A stretch of 64,000 bases of DNA from Sphingobacteriales bacterium (lineage in GTDB: Bacteria > Bacteroidota > Bacteroidia > Chitinophagales > LD1): assembly GCA_018262795.1 (NCBI GenBank), contig JADFDM010000009.1, positions 1-64,000 on the forward strand. The letters are read 5' to 3'. How positions within the stretch are numbered: the first letter of the stretch is position 1; each line of letters begins with the position of its first letter. Position numbers and translations under genes: made by a program. Positions 1 to 9,910 of this stretch are shown one piece after another. A model generated the notes under the pieces. It was not told where the DNA came from and did not search any database. It worked only from the letters and a program-made list of their open reading frames with translations.

Positions 1-93
1 TTTGACTTGACCAACCTTGCAGCCGGCAGCTACACCGCAGTGGTTTCTTCTGCTAACGAAGTGTATAGCAAAAAATTGGTGGTGGTGAAGTAG
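1..93 (+). CDS. C-terminal end of a T9SS-secreted protein (partial)
   Basis: The open frame enters from outside the window and ends at TAG in position 93, leaving 30 residues. The pattern NLAAGSYTAVV followed by SKKLVVVK is the last part of the type A T9SS C-terminal sorting domain, in which a beta-strand hairpin with an AGxY turn ends in a K-x-V-V-like tail. The upstream protein is therefore probably exported by the type IX system and anchored to or released from the cell surface. Its own function cannot be seen. Confidence 0.75.
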   Translation, partial: FDLTNLAAGSYTAVVSSANEVYSKKLVVVK

Positions 94-122
94 GCAGAAA
101 GCCTAAACAACTAAAACATCTG

Positions 123-162
123 AATTCCTGTCTTAAATTATTAAGACAGGAATTTTATTTTT
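123..162 (+). terminator. Rho-independent terminator after the partial T9SS gene
   Basis: There is a perfect 14-bp stem (123-136 with 141-154), a 4-nt loop ATTA, and a T-rich tail. It lies 30 bp after the stop codon at 93. Confidence 0.85.
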
Positions 163-229
163 AGGTTGTGCCATTAACCAAGGAAAATTTCCTGCAATAT
201 CTATTTCCAAATGATTGGTATAATTTAGG

Positions 230-3200
230 ATGAGTATGAAAAAACTTTACTTACCGCTATTACTTCTTTTCTTTTCAGGAAAAGTCTTTACTCAGAATTA
301 TACAGTGCTTGGCAATGCTTCATCGTTATCAGGATGTAATTGTTTTCGATTGACTCCGGACGCTAACGATCAAGCAGGAGCGATCTTTCAAAACAGTACG
401 ATTAATCTCAACAACTCCTTTGATTATAAGTTTAATGTATTCCTAGGGTGCAATGGCAGCGGTGGTGCAGATGGAATTTGCTTTGCTTTGACTTCTAACC
501 CGAATGGATTGGGAAATCAAGGAGAAGGTTTGGGATATGCGGGGCCGAATCAGCCGTACTCTTTAGCCATAGAATTTGACACCTGGCAAAATGGTTCTCC
601 GGCAAATGATCCCACTTTCGATCATATTGGTATTGAGTCAGGCGGGCAGTATAACCATAACGTTGCCGCTCCGGTTCCCGCCTTAACCAGTCAGGCGAAT
701 ATTGATGATTGCCAATGGCACACGGTTCGAATTGTGTGGGATGTGAATACAAATACTTTGTCTGTATATTTTGATGGAGTATTGCGGCAGACGGTCGTGA
801 TTCCGAATATTGTAGGCTCGTACTTTGGCGGAAATCCGATTGTGAACTGGGGTTGGACAGGGGCTACCGGGGGTGGAACAAATGACCAGCAAGTATGCGA
901 GGTGAGTAATTCAAATTGGGTAGGAGGAATCAATTATCAGAGCTGTAGCACTACGGTACAGTTTACCGATATTTCTACCAGTAATATTGGTTCAGTTCAA
1001 TCATGGGCATGGTCTTTTGGGGATGGCGGAACTTCTACCTTACAGAACCCTTCTCATACTTACCCATCTGTCGGAACTTACTCCGCCTCTTTAACCATCA
1101 CAGATATTGCAGGGTGTACCAACACATACACCCACGATATTGTCATTAATCCGCCAATTTCACTTGCCGCCACCCCGCAATCTCCTCCTTGTAATGGTGG
1201 AACAAATGGAAATATCAATGTGAGTGCAAGTGGTGGCTTTGGAGTTAGTGCCGGTTATGGTGGCTATTCCTATACGTGGAGCAATGGACAAGTAGGGGCG
1301 AACGCGGTGGGAGTATCGGCCGGGACTTATTCAGTAACCGCTACGGATGGAGTCTGCACCACTACTGCTCAATATACACTTAATCAACCCGCAGCTCTTA
1401 CTGCTACCACTTCCCATACCGATGCTCCTTGCGCGGCAAATGGAACCGCTACGATTGCTATTTCAGGTGGTACACCACCTTATTCGGGAGTGAATTGGGC
1501 AGGCATTGCCGGATATACCGTTTCGCTGCCGGCAGGTACTTGGATTGCTGACTTTCATGATGCGAATGGCTGTTCGGCTTTATTACAATATACAGAAACG
1601 ATTGCCTCCCTCCCTTGTGGTATTACCTCCAGTGTCAGTAAAACAGATGTCAGTTGTTATGGCGGTACTAATGGAACTATTACACTAACTGTTACGGGGG
1701 GTGTTGCTCCGGTATCTATTTCATGGAGCAATGGAGCCAGCGGAGCTTCTATTTCGGGATTAGCAGCGGGTACTTATACCTACAATTACAATGATGGGGT
1801 ACCTTCACATAGCTTTTCGGGGAGTGTGACCATTACCCAACCCGGTGCCGCCATGGTGGCTTCTCTCGCCACAGTGAATATGTCTTGCGCCAACACCAAT
1901 GACGGGCAAGCATTAGTATCCGTAACTTCGGGCGGTACTGCTCCATATTCTTATGCGTGGAGTGGAGGGCAGCCGAACAATGCAGTAGCAAGTAATTTGA
2001 GCACGGGGTCTATTTCAGTTACGGTTACCGATGCCAATACTTGCACGGCAACTGCTACGGGAAATATTACCGGGCCACCTGCACTTATTGTGACCACTAC
2101 TGCCGTTGATGATAGTTGTTATCAGGCTCATTTGGGAAGTGCTACCGCAAACGTAACTGGCGGTAACGCTCCTTATACTTTTTACTGGAGCAATATTTCT
2201 TCGGCTCAAACGAATCTTAGCTTGGGCATTGGAACGTACACCGTCACCGTCACTGATGATAAAGGGTGCACGGCTACCGGAACAGCAACGATTAATCAAC
2301 CCACCGCTTTTTCGTACACTTTGATTTCGCAGAATATTACTTGCCATGGAGCTAGTACCGGCAGCATTAATATCACCCCCGCAGGAGGTACCCCTCCGTA
2401 TCATTACACTTGGAATCCCGGCTCAGTTTCAGGGAATAACCCGACCGGTTTAGCTGCGGGTTCATATCTTGTGACCATTGCTGACAGCCACGATTGCGGT
2501 AATCCTGATAGCGTAGTGCTTACAGAACCGGCTACTGCACTATCGGTAACTACCAGCCATACCGATGTAAATTGCTACAATGCAAATGACGGCACCGTGA
2601 CCATAACGGTAGCCGGAGGAACGCCTCCTTATACCTATCAAGGAAATCCAATTCCCCCGGGCACTACTACTTTAACTAATCTCCCTCCTGCTACCTATTC
2701 CGGAACGCTTACTGATGCCAACGGATGTAGCGCGGCTGTGTCGGAAACCATCGCACAGCCCGGAGTGCAAACGCTGACGATGAGTAGCACAGATAATACG
2801 TGCAATGGAGGAACAATCGGCACTGCTACCGCTAATTTTGTAAATGCTACCGGAACGGTGACTTACAATTGGAGCAATGGCCAATCGGGAGCTACCATCA
2901 GCAACCTTGCCGCAGGGTCTTATACAGTTACCGCGACTGATCAGCATACCTGTATATTGATAGATTCTGTGACGGTGAATGAACCTGCCGCACCAATAAT
3001 GACTGTTACCGTTACAGATGCCACCTGTTTTGGAGGGAATGGAAGTGCAATGGCTAATCCGAGTGGAGGAACCGCTCCTTTCAACTATGTATGGAGTGGC
3101 AGTAGCGCCAATACCCAAACCGCTTCCATGCCCGCAGGCAATTACACGGTGACCGCCAGTGATGCCAGCTCTTGCAATCAAACGGCTGCCTTTACCGTGA

Positions 3201-5131
3201 ATGAGCCACCAGCGATTGATATTCAGGAAATACATACTGACCTAAACTGTTACAGCGATTCGGATGGCACCATTCAACTGGCGGTGACAGGTGGCGCCGG
3301 GTCTACTTATACTTATAACTGGAACCCAAATGTAAGTACCTCTAGCCTCGCGGGCCTTTTACCTGCGGGAACTTATGCTATTACCGTAACCGATCAGGTT
3401 AATTGCAGCAGCAGTATTTCAATTACCCTCACTCAGCCTTCTCAGGCGGTAACGCTGAATGTGCAATCCAATAATATTTCTTGCTATGGTGTTCTGGATG
3501 GTTCTGTGACCATTTCGGCCAGTGGCGGAACTCCGGGATATACGTATGCGTGGAACCCCAACATCAGTAGCACTAACACGGCTTCCGGCTTAGGACCGGG
3601 CACTTATACCATCACGGTCACGGATGCAAAAAACTGTACGGTAGTGCCTTCTGTAACCATATCACAACCCAACCAACCTTTAACGCTTACTCCTTCTCAA
3701 ACCAATTTAAGTTGTTATCAAAGTGGCGATGGCTTGGCTGTAGTGACCGTTAATGGGGGTACCTTCCCTTATACCTTTTTGTGGAATCCGAATGTAAGTA
3801 CCAATGATTCTGCCACGGGATTGAGCGCAGGGAATTATGGCGTAACGGTAACCGATCATAATGGATGCACCAACACCTCTTCGTATGTGCTCACTGAACC
3901 AACACAGCTTACTTCTTCTGACAGCCACGTCAATATACTTTGCAATGGAGAAGCTACCGGCTCTATCATCATTGCTGCCTCTGGTGGCACTCCGGCTTAC
4001 TCTTATTCGTGGAGTTCATCCGTGAGTGCGAACGATTCTGCGCTTAACCTTACCGCAGGAAATTATTCAGTGACCATTAGCGATGCAAACAATTGCACCA
4101 CTTTAAAAACAGTAACACTGACCGAGCCACCACTTCTAACTCTTGCGCTCACTCCGAATGCCGCTTTGTGCAATGGTGGTAATACCGGCTCTGTCACTGC
4201 GGTAGCCGGTGGGGGAGTGCCTTCGTACTCCTTCTCCGCTACTGATGGAACTAACAATTTCAACTCCGTTACCGGGCAGTTTACGGCATTATCCGCAGGA
4301 AACTACACGGTGACAGTGACCGATCAAAACGCTTGCGAAACTTCAGCTGCCACCGTTGTTGCGGAACCTTCTGCTATCATAGAGACCATCCAGATTACCG
4401 ATGCCACTTGTTACCATTATTCCGATGGTCAAATAGAAGTAGTTACATCTGGCGGTACGCCTAATTATTCATTTGCATTTTCAGATGGCAGCAGTACTGC
4501 CAATGGAATTTTTACCGGTTTAAGTGCCGGCTCGTATGTAGTCACGGTCACGGATGCCAACGGGTGTTTTGTGGTGGACTCAGGAATGATAACCGAACCT
4601 GATTCGGTTTTTATTGAAGTGTATCCAACTCCCGTGGAAGTGAAACTGGGGCACGAATTGCAGATTAATCTTACTTCTAACCAAACGGGGTCGGTCACCT
4701 ACAACTGGACTCCTTCCTTCGGGTTGAGTTGTTATGATTGCGCTGATCCAGTATTCAATGGAGTGTATTCGCAGCAATACGCAGTAGTAGCCACCAATCA
4801 GAATGGATGTATAGGAACCTCAAAATTTGTAGTAACCGTGATTCCAAACTACGATGTGTTTATTCCGAATGCCTTTACACCCAATGGGGATGGTGTGAAT
4901 GATGAGTGGGTGATGTTTGGCAATATGACGGCCATTAAGCAAGTTGAAATAGCGGTGTTCAATCGGATCGGTGAAAAAGTGTTTGAAAGTCACGATATAC
5001 ATTTTGCTTGGGATGGAACATATAAAGGCGTGAAAGTGCTACCCGGAGCTTATGTGTATTACGCCAAATTTGTGTGGCTGAATAATCATACGGATGATAA
5101 ATACAAAGGCTCCTTAACGATACTTCGTTAA
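230..5131 (+). CDS. Giant surface protein: lectin domain, PKD domain, SprB repeats, gliding-motility-associated C-terminal domain
   Basis: The protein has 1633 residues. Residues 1-22 are a signal peptide. Residues ~23-225 look like an L-type (legume-like) lectin fold, with GADGICFAL and SLAIEFDTW as hallmarks. Residues ~237-309 are a PKD domain (WSFGDGG...NPSHTYPSVGTY). Residues ~310-1457 hold about 15 SprB-type repeats of ~75 residues, each with a C-(Y/N)-G...DG start, GGTPPYTYxW centre, AGTYTVTVTDxxxC strand and a closing (T/N)(E/Q)P. A further Ig-like segment follows, and residues ~1540-1633 are the CHU_C domain (IPNAFTPNGDGVND...YKGSLTILR), the T9SS type B signal. In Flavobacterium johnsoniae SprB is the mobile gliding adhesin. 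Here a sugar-binding cell-surface adhesin is inferred. The ATG at 236 is an alternative start. Confidence 0.9.
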   Translation: MSMKKLYLPLLLLFFSGKVFTQNYTVLGNASSLSGCNCFRLTPDANDQAGAIFQNSTINLNNSFDYKFNVFLGCNGSGGADGICFALTSNPNGLGNQGEGLGYAGPNQPYSLAIEFDTWQNGSPANDPTFDHIGIESGGQYNHNVAAPVPALTSQANIDDCQWHTVRIVWDVNTNTLSVYFDGVLRQTVVIPNIVGSYFGGNPIVNWGWTGATGGGTNDQQVCEVSNSNWVGGINYQSCSTTVQFTDISTSNIGSVQSWAWSFGDGGTSTLQNPSHTYPSVGTYSASLTITDIAGCTNTYTHDIVINPPISLAATPQSPPCNGGTNGNINVSASGGFGVSAGYGGYSYTWSNGQVGANAVGVSAGTYSVTATDGVCTTTAQYTLNQPAALTATTSHTDAPCAANGTATIAISGGTPPYSGVNWAGIAGYTVSLPAGTWIADFHDANGCSALLQYTETIASLPCGITSSVSKTDVSCYGGTNGTITLTVTGGVAPVSISWSNGASGASISGLAAGTYTYNYNDGVPSHSFSGSVTITQPGAAMVASLATVNMSCANTNDGQALVSVTSGGTAPYSYAWSGGQPNNAVASNLSTGSISVTVTDANTCTATATGNITGPPALIVTTTAVDDSCYQAHLGSATANVTGGNAPYTFYWSNISSAQTNLSLGIGTYTVTVTDDKGCTATGTATINQPTAFSYTLISQNITCHGASTGSINITPAGGTPPYHYTWNPGSVSGNNPTGLAAGSYLVTIADSHDCGNPDSVVLTEPATALSVTTSHTDVNCYNANDGTVTITVAGGTPPYTYQGNPIPPGTTTLTNLPPATYSGTLTDANGCSAAVSETIAQPGVQTLTMSSTDNTCNGGTIGTATANFVNATGTVTYNWSNGQSGATISNLAAGSYTVTATDQHTCILIDSVTVNEPAAPIMTVTVTDATCFGGNGSAMANPSGGTAPFNYVWSGSSANTQTASMPAGNYTVTASDASSCNQTAAFTVNEPPAIDIQEIHTDLNCYSDSDGTIQLAVTGGAGSTYTYNWNPNVSTSSLAGLLPAGTYAITVTDQVNCSSSISITLTQPSQAVTLNVQSNNISCYGVLDGSVTISASGGTPGYTYAWNPNISSTNTASGLGPGTYTITVTDAKNCTVVPSVTISQPNQPLTLTPSQTNLSCYQSGDGLAVVTVNGGTFPYTFLWNPNVSTNDSATGLSAGNYGVTVTDHNGCTNTSSYVLTEPTQLTSSDSHVNILCNGEATGSIIIAASGGTPAYSYSWSSSVSANDSALNLTAGNYSVTISDANNCTTLKTVTLTEPPLLTLALTPNAALCNGGNTGSVTAVAGGGVPSYSFSATDGTNNFNSVTGQFTALSAGNYTVTVTDQNACETSAATVVAEPSAIIETIQITDATCYHYSDGQIEVVTSGGTPNYSFAFSDGSSTANGIFTGLSAGSYVVTVTDANGCFVVDSGMITEPDSVFIEVYPTPVEVKLGHELQINLTSNQTGSVTYNWTPSFGLSCYDCADPVFNGVYSQQYAVVATNQNGCIGTSKFVVTVIPNYDVFIPNAFTPNGDGVNDEWVMFGNMTAIKQVEIAVFNRIGEKVFESHDIHFAWDGTYKGVKVLPGAYVYYAKFVWLNNHTDDKYKGSLTILR

Positions 5132-5139
5132 ACCATCGA

Positions 5140-5167
5140 AAAGCCTGCTGACTAAAGTAGGTTTTTT
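5140..5167 (+). terminator. Likely terminator after the giant adhesin
   Basis: A hairpin (arm 5140-5149, arm 5156-5165, with two G-T wobbles and a 6-nt loop) runs into a T6 tract. It starts 8 bp past the adhesin stop codon. The T tract merges with the candidate promoter of the next gene. Confidence 0.55.
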
Positions 5168-5174
5168 ACTTTTG
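5167..5174 (+). promoter_or_regulatory. Bacteroidota -7 element before the CDGSH gene
   Basis: TACTTTTG followed by C matches TAnnTTTG exactly and sits 11 bp before the ATG at 5186. No clear TTG -33 element lies 18-23 nt upstream, because that position falls in the terminator stem, so the call is tentative. Confidence 0.4.
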
Positions 5175-5185
5175 CGCCTGTATTT

Positions 5186-5398
5186 ATGGAAGAAGAATTA
5201 GAACAAGAAAAGAAAGACCACGCGACTATCCAGTTGAAAGCTCGCGGCCCGGTAACTATTACCGGCAATTTTGAGGTAATTCTCGAAGATGGGAGTATAT
5301 TAGAGAAGCGGGAGAAGGTTTCTATCTGCCGCTGTGGAATGAGTCAAACAATGCCTATTTGTGACGGGGCGCATAAAGCACTTGCTTCCCTGTTGTAA
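5186..5398 (+). CDS. CDGSH-type iron-sulfur protein
   Basis: This 70-residue cytosolic protein carries the motif C-R-C-G-M-S-Q-T-M-P-I-C-D-G-A-H near its C terminus. That is the C-x-C-x2-(S/T)-x3-P-x-C-D-G-(S/A/T)-H signature, whose three Cys and one His bind a [2Fe-2S] cluster. The size fits the small single-motif bacterial members. Family members act in redox or iron-sulfur handling, but the specific role is unknown. The next gene starts 18 bp downstream, so the two are probably co-transcribed. Confidence 0.88.
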   Translation: MEEELEQEKKDHATIQLKARGPVTITGNFEVILEDGSILEKREKVSICRCGMSQTMPICDGAHKALASLL

Positions 5399-5416
5399 CC
5401 GAATAAAATAAACGCC

Positions 5417-5572
5417 ATGGAACAGAATGAAAAGACAGAAACGACTGAAAAAAAATCTCGCTTTACCCACTTGGTAAAACGGTTTGGTATGTTGGGGTTC
5501 CTTTTTTTCTTGGTGAAAGGATTAATATGGGTAGGCGTGGCTTTGGTGGCCGGCAAAACTTTGTTCGATTAA
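5417..5572 (+). CDS. Small single-pass membrane protein, unknown function
   Basis: The frame starts at ATG 5417 and encodes 51 residues. A charged N terminus (MEQNEKTETTEKKSRFTHLVKRFG) is followed by one strongly hydrophobic helix (LGFLFFLVKGLIWVGVALVAG) and a short tail. It lies 18 bp after the CDGSH gene on the same strand. The acidic/basic head plus a single helix with positive residues before it suggests an N-in inner-membrane protein. No family is recognised. The composition and the spacing argue that it is real. Confidence 0.6.
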   Translation: MEQNEKTETTEKKSRFTHLVKRFGMLGFLFFLVKGLIWVGVALVAGKTLFD

Positions 5573-5691
5573 TATATCCGCTTTCCTTGCTTCTATTTGC
5601 TTACTCTGTTCTAACACGGAACAAGAAGGCTTAGTTCTCTACTGAACCATAAACAAGCAGTAGAAATAAAACCCAAGATTACCTCTTCGCC

Positions 5692-5724
5692 CTAAAAAAA
5701 ATCCCGTCTGCGCAAGCAGACGGG
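5692..5724 (-). terminator. Terminator of the rpsL-rpsG-fusA-rpsJ-rplC operon
   Basis: A perfect 9-bp GC-rich stem (5703-5711 with 5716-5724) is closed by a GCAA tetraloop on the + strand. Read on the minus strand it is followed by a run of T (5695-5702). It lies 49 bp beyond the rplC stop codon. Confidence 0.9.
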
Positions 5725-5772
5725 AACTTTCCTTTCCTTTATCGGGACCACTCTCCGTTGCCGGAGAATGTA

Positions 5773-6387
5773 TTACCCTTCAATAATTACGTAAGAGCCG
5801 ATAGCTCCCGGTACTGAACCGGAGATAAGCAAGATGTTGTGTTCCGGCATTACCTTTACTACTTTCAAGTTCAGCGTTACTACACGTTTGCCACCCATTC
5901 TGCCGCCCATTCGCATTCCGGGAAGTACGCGAGATGGATCGGAGGATGCCCCTACTGAACCCGGAGCGCGCTGACGGTCGTGCTGGCCGTGAGAGTTCAT
6001 TCCTACTCCACTAAATCCGTGGCGCTTTACCACCCCCTGAAATCCTTTTCCCTTTGAAGTGCCAATCACATTTACCAAATCCCCATCTTCAAAAACGGTA
6101 ACGGTAATAACTTCGCCTACCGGTTTTTGAAAGTCATAATCACGAAATTCGTGCACTTTTCTTTTGGCCGAAGTATTCGCTTTTTTAAAGTGCCCTAACA
6201 GGGGCTTCGGAGTGTTCTTTTCTTTTTTGTCGTCAAAAGCTAACTGAGTGGCATGGTATCCGTCAGTTTCTTGCGTTTTGATTTGTGTAATCACGCAGGG
6301 ACCTGCTTCAATCACGCTAACGGCAGTGTGCTGTCCGTTGTCGAACACGCTGGTCATTCCTACTTTTTTTCCTAATAATCCTTTCAT
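5773..6387 (-). CDS. rplC: 50S ribosomal protein L3
   Basis: The 204-residue protein starts [16 protein letters not shown], the canonical L3 N terminus, and contains the conserved [15 protein letters not shown] and MGGRMGGKR stretches of the loop that reaches the peptidyl transferase centre. An in-frame upstream ATG at 6414 would add nine residues with no counterpart in the family and lies inside a small hairpin, so 6387 is preferred. It is the last gene of the operon here. rplD, which normally follows, is absent and a terminator comes next. Confidence 0.97.
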   Translation of the reverse strand: MKGLLGKKVGMTSVFDNGQHTAVSVIEAGPCVITQIKTQETDGYHATQLAFDDKKEKNTPKPLLGHFKKANTSAKRKVHEFRDYDFQKPVGEVITVTVFEDGDLVNVIGTSKGKGFQGVVKRHGFSGVGMNSHGQHDRQRAPGSVGASSDPSRVLPGMRMGGRMGGKRVVTLNLKVVKVMPEHNILLISGSVPGAIGSYVIIEG

Positions 6388-6404
6388 ATAATTGGGTTTT
6401 AGAG

Positions 6405-6424
6405 GACCCGCCATAGCGGGTCAT
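6405..6424 (-). promoter_or_regulatory. Small hairpin in the rplC leader
   Basis: ACCCGC and GCGGGT (6407-6412 and 6417-6422) pair around the loop CATA, 20 bp before the L3 start codon. It has no T tract, so it is not an intrinsic terminator. It could affect translation of rplC or be an RNA processing site. The role is inferred only from position. Confidence 0.35.
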
Positions 6425-6447
6425 AAATGATTAAATACTTCTGATAC

Positions 6448-6753
6448 CTACGCTTTGATTTCTACTTCAACACCACTGGGAAGCTCCAATTTCATCAGCG
6501 CATCAACTGTTTTCGAGTTCGATGAAAGAATATCAATCAGTCTTTTGTAAGTACACAATTGAAACTGCTCCTTACTATTGCTGTTCACGTGTGGTGAACG
6601 GTTTATGGTAAAGATTTTTTTGTGCGTAGGAAGTGGCACCGGACCGCTTACAAAAGCACCGGTATTCTTTACGGTTTTCACAATTTTCTCGGCACTCTTG
6701 TCAACGAGGTTGTGGTCGTAACTTTTTAATTTGATTCTGATTCGCTGGTTCAT
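6448..6753 (-). CDS. rpsJ: 30S ribosomal protein S10
   Basis: This 101-residue protein has the family hallmarks [10 protein letters not shown] at the start and the loop [27 protein letters not shown]10 is part of the 30S head and, as NusE, of the antitermination complex. It lies 35 bp after fusA and 60 bp before rplC on the same strand. Confidence 0.97.
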   Translation of the reverse strand: MNQRIRIKLKSYDHNLVDKSAEKIVKTVKNTGAFVSGPVPLPTHKKIFTINRSPHVNSNSKEQFQLCTYKRLIDILSSNSKTVDALMKLELPSGVEVEIKA

Positions 6754-6788
6754 TGGAAAGAACGTTTTAAGTGTTTATTGTTATCGGA

Positions 6789-8900
6789 TTATACTTCTTC
6801 AACTTTCAGTTTGCCTGTGTTTTTAGCCACTACGGTAGCCGCTACACTTTCCGGTGCCGGTTGGAAACTGTGAAACTCCATCACTGAAGTAGCACGGCCG
6901 GAGGTGATAGTTCTCAACTGAGTCACATAGCCAAACATTTCGCTCAAAGGCACTTTTGCTTTAATTACCTGTGCATTTACTTTGGCTTCCATTCCTTCTA
7001 CCAAGCCGCGTCTGCGATTGAGGTCACCTACCACATCACCGGTGTTTTCTTCCGGGGTTATTACCTCTACCTTCATAATAGGTTCCAGCAACACCGGCTT
7101 ACACAATTTGGCCGCTGTGCGGAAAGCTACTTTAGCGCAAAGCTCAAAGGAAAGAGCATCGGAGTCCACTGCGTGGAAAGAGCCGTCAAATAAGCGAATC
7201 TTTAGACTGTCTAATTCATATCCTGCCAATACCCCGGTTTTCATGGCTTCTTTAAATCCTTTCTCCACCGGTGCAATAAATTCTTTCGGGATAGAACCTC
7301 CAAAAATGTCATTCACAAATTGTAAACCCACAAAACCTTCATCGGCAGGGCCTATTTCAATTTTAATATCGGCAAACTTACCGCGACCACCCGTTTGCTT
7401 TTTGTATTGCTCGCGGTGTTCAATTGTTTTAGTCAGTCTCTCTTTATAGTTTACCTGCGGTGCGCCCTGGTTGCACTCTACCTTAAACTCTCTGCGCAAG
7501 CGGTCAATCAAAATTTCGAGGTGTAACTCACCCATACCCGCTATAATGGTTTGGCCGGTTTGATCATCAAAGGATACTTTGAAAGTAGGGTCTTCTTCCG
7601 CCAACTTCGCTAAACTCATACCCAATTTATCCATATCCTTCTGCGCCTTTGGCTCAATAGCCAAGGAGATTACCGGCTCAGGGAATTTCATGCTTTCCAA
7701 TACTATAGGGTGCTTCTCTTCGCAAAGCGTATCGCCCGTGCGGATTTCTTTAAACCCTACGGCTGCGGCAATGTCACCAGCTTCAACCCGCTCTACTGAA
7801 TTTTGCTTATTGGCGTGCATCTGGAATAAACGAGAGATGCGCTCTTTCTTGCCGGAGCGAGTGTTTAATACATAAGAACCGGCTTCTAAAGTGCCGGAGT
7901 AAACCCGGAAGTATGCCAAACGGCCTACGAAGGGGTCGGTAGCAATTTTGAAAGCAAGGGCTGCAAAAGGCTCATCTGTATTGGGATGCCTTACAATTTC
8001 TTCGTCATTATCAGGGTTGATTCCTTTTACTTCCGCCTTATCTTGTGGGGAAGGAAGAATGGCACATACAGCATCTAACACCGCTTGCACTCCTTTGTTT
8101 TTGAAAGAAGAGCCGCAATACATGGGCACCACTTTTTGTGCGATTACTGCTTGGCGAACGGCTGCGCGAATTTCTTCGGCAGTAATGGAGTTTGGATCAG
8201 CAAAATATTTTTCCATCAAAGTATCATCAAACTCAGCTACCTGCTCCAGCATCTTCTCGCGATACTCTTTTACTTCCTCTACTAACTCAGCCGGAATTTC
8301 AATTTTGGTAGAAGTCATTCCTTTATCTTCTTCGTTGAAGATGATCGCTTCATTCGTAATTAAATCTACTACTCCTTTAAAATGCTCTTCGTTGCCTATA
8401 GGAATTTGCATTACCATCGGGTTAGAACCCAGCATGGTATTTACTTGCTTCACTACATTGAAGAAATCGGCTCCCTGACGGTCCATTTTGTTTACAAAAC
8501 CCAGACGAGCCACGTTATAGTTATCGGCTAATCGCCAGTTAGTTTCAGATTGAGGCTCTACCCCATCTACGGCTGAGAATAGGAATACTAGACCATCTAA
8601 TACCCGTAATGAGCGGTTTACCTCAACGGTAAAGTCAACGTGACCGGGGGTGTCAATGATGTTAATGTCGTATTTGTGGTCTTTCCAGGTCCAAGCGCAA
8701 CGGGTAGCAGCCGAGGTAATAGTAATACCGCGCTCTTGCTCTTGCTCCATCCAGTCCATCGTAGCAGCTCCTTCGTGCACTTCGCCCAACTTGTAATTCA
8801 CCCCAGTGTAGTACAAAATACGCTCTGTGGTAGTGGTTTTCCCGGCATCAATGTGAGCGGCAATTCCAATATTTCTTGTAAAACTTAAATCCTTTCCCAT
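6789..8900 (-). CDS. fusA: Translation elongation factor G
   Basis: The protein has 703 residues. The G1 motif AHIDAGKTT is at residues 15-23, followed by [11 protein letters not shown] (G3) and [10 protein letters not shown] (G4). Domain II and the C-terminal domains III-V (including [10 protein letters not shown]) are all present. It is a GTPase that drives translocation on the ribosome. It sits between rpsG (82 bp upstream) and rpsJ. A hairpin with a T tract occupies the rpsG-fusA gap. Confidence 0.97.
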   Translation of the reverse strand: MGKDLSFTRNIGIAAHIDAGKTTTTERILYYTGVNYKLGEVHEGAATMDWMEQEQERGITITSAATRCAWTWKDHKYDINIIDTPGHVDFTVEVNRSLRVLDGLVFLFSAVDGVEPQSETNWRLADNYNVARLGFVNKMDRQGADFFNVVKQVNTMLGSNPMVMQIPIGNEEHFKGVVDLITNEAIIFNEEDKGMTSTKIEIPAELVEEVKEYREKMLEQVAEFDDTLMEKYFADPNSITAEEIRAAVRQAVIAQKVVPMYCGSSFKNKGVQAVLDAVCAILPSPQDKAEVKGINPDNDEEIVRHPNTDEPFAALAFKIATDPFVGRLAYFRVYSGTLEAGSYVLNTRSGKKERISRLFQMHANKQNSVERVEAGDIAAAVGFKEIRTGDTLCEEKHPIVLESMKFPEPVISLAIEPKAQKDMDKLGMSLAKLAEEDPTFKVSFDDQTGQTIIAGMGELHLEILIDRLRREFKVECNQGAPQVNYKERLTKTIEHREQYKKQTGGRGKFADIKIEIGPADEGFVGLQFVNDIFGGSIPKEFIAPVEKGFKEAMKTGVLAGYELDSLKIRLFDGSFHAVDSDALSFELCAKVAFRTAAKLCKPVLLEPIMKVEVITPEENTGDVVGDLNRRRGLVEGMEAKVNAQVIKAKVPLSEMFGYVTQLRTITSGRATSVMEFHSFQPAPESVAATVVAKNTGKLKVEEV

Positions 8901-8933
8901 TTTATTTTATCTCTTACTTTTCTGTTCTTTTAA

Positions 8934-8957
8934 TAAAAAAGTCCCGCTGTTGCGGGA
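8934..8957 (-). terminator. Terminator or attenuator between rpsG and fusA
   Basis: TCCCGC and GCGGGA (8942-8947 and 8952-8957) pair around TGTT. On the minus strand the stem is followed by a T6 run (8935-8940). The 6-bp stem is short, so partial read-through into fusA is likely and would uncouple fusA from rpsL-rpsG levels. Confidence 0.65.
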
Positions 8958-8982
8958 GAACTTTCTTGTATGTTCTTTCTGA

Positions 8983-9450
8983 TTAGAACCTGAAATGTGC
9001 GAAGGCTTTATTTGCCTCAGCCATCCGATGTGTATCTTCCTTTTTCTTGAAAGCGCCTCCTTCTCCTTTTGAAGCGGCTACTATTTCAGCAGCCAATTTA
9101 TCGGCCATTGATTTGCCATTGCGGTTGCGACTGTACTGGATAATCCATTTCATAGCCGTAGATGCTTTCTTATCTCCGCGAACCTCTGTAGGGATCTGGA
9201 AGTTGGAGCCACCGATTCTGCGAGACCTTACTTCTACTGAAGGGCCTACATTTTGCAATGCCTTTTTCCAAATTTCCAAACCGTTTTCCTTGGCTCTGTC
9301 TTCTACCAGTTCAATGGCTTCGTAAAATACTTTGTAGGCGGTTGATTTGCGGCCTTCGTACATCATTCGATTTACAAACTGGCTAACCATGATATCACCG
9401 AACTTTGGATCGGGTTGAACGTAGTGTTTGGGTGCTTTTTTCTTTCTCAT
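8983..9450 (-). CDS. rpsG: 30S ribosomal protein S7
   Basis: The 155-residue protein has the S7 signature ([24 protein letters not shown]), the basic N terminus [10 protein letters not shown] and the C-terminal [13 protein letters not shown]7 nucleates assembly of the 30S head by binding 16S rRNA. It starts 32 bp after rpsL and precedes fusA, the usual str order. Confidence 0.97.
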   Translation of the reverse strand: MRKKKAPKHYVQPDPKFGDIMVSQFVNRMMYEGRKSTAYKVFYEAIELVEDRAKENGLEIWKKALQNVGPSVEVRSRRIGGSNFQIPTEVRGDKKASTAMKWIIQYSRNRNGKSMADKLAAEIVAASKGEGGAFKKKEDTHRMAEANKAFAHFRF

Positions 9451-9482
9451 ATTCTAGCTTAGAATAAAATTGCTTGACTGAA

Positions 9483-9890
9483 TTACTTTTTACCTTTTGT
9501 TGCCGGTGCCGGTGCTCCTGCCTTAGGACGCTTGGTGCCGTATTTAGAACGGCTCTTTTTGCGATTTTCTACGCCAGCCGTATCTAACGAACCCCGCACA
9601 ATGTGGTAACGAACTCCCGGAAGATCTTTTACCCGGCCTCCGCGTATCAAAACGATAGAGTGCTCTTGCAGGTTGTGCCCTTCGCCCGGAATGTAGGCGA
9701 TAATCTCAATTTGATTAGTTAAACGAACTTTAGCCACTTTGCGCAAAGCGGAGTTAGGTTTCTTAGGAGTAGTGGTGTAAACACGGGTGCATACACCGCG
9801 TTTTTGCGGACATGAATCCAGCGCACGGCTCTTTGATTTTGCGCGGATTATCTCACGCGACTTACGAACTAATTGTTGAATAGTAGGCAT
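9483..9890 (-). CDS. rpsL: 30S ribosomal protein S12
   Basis: The 135-residue form starts [12 protein letters not shown], the canonical N terminus. A longer frame from 9914 overlaps the promoter and is rejected. The decoding-site loops are intact: [13 protein letters not shown] keeps the lysine at the classic streptomycin-resistance site, and [13 protein letters not shown] keeps the second one, so the residues are of the streptomycin-sensitive type. The C terminus is a Lys/Ala/Pro-rich tail longer than in E. coli. It is the first gene of the operon. Confidence 0.97.
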   Translation of the reverse strand: MPTIQQLVRKSREIIRAKSKSRALDSCPQKRGVCTRVYTTTPKKPNSALRKVAKVRLTNQIEIIAYIPGEGHNLQEHSIVLIRGGRVKDLPGVRYHIVRGSLDTAGVENRKKSRSKYGTKRPKAGAPAPATKGKK

Positions 9891-9910
9891 TCCACTTTTA
9901 TTTTGGGACG

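Noticed and set aside
2015-3235. Large minus-strand frames inside the giant adhesin
   Set aside because: They are shadows of the repetitive coding sequence, with compositions rich in Ser/Arg/Gly and no start context or homology.
6982-8478. Plus-strand frames opposite fusA (155 and 176 residues)
   Set aside because: They are antisense shadows of a highly conserved gene.
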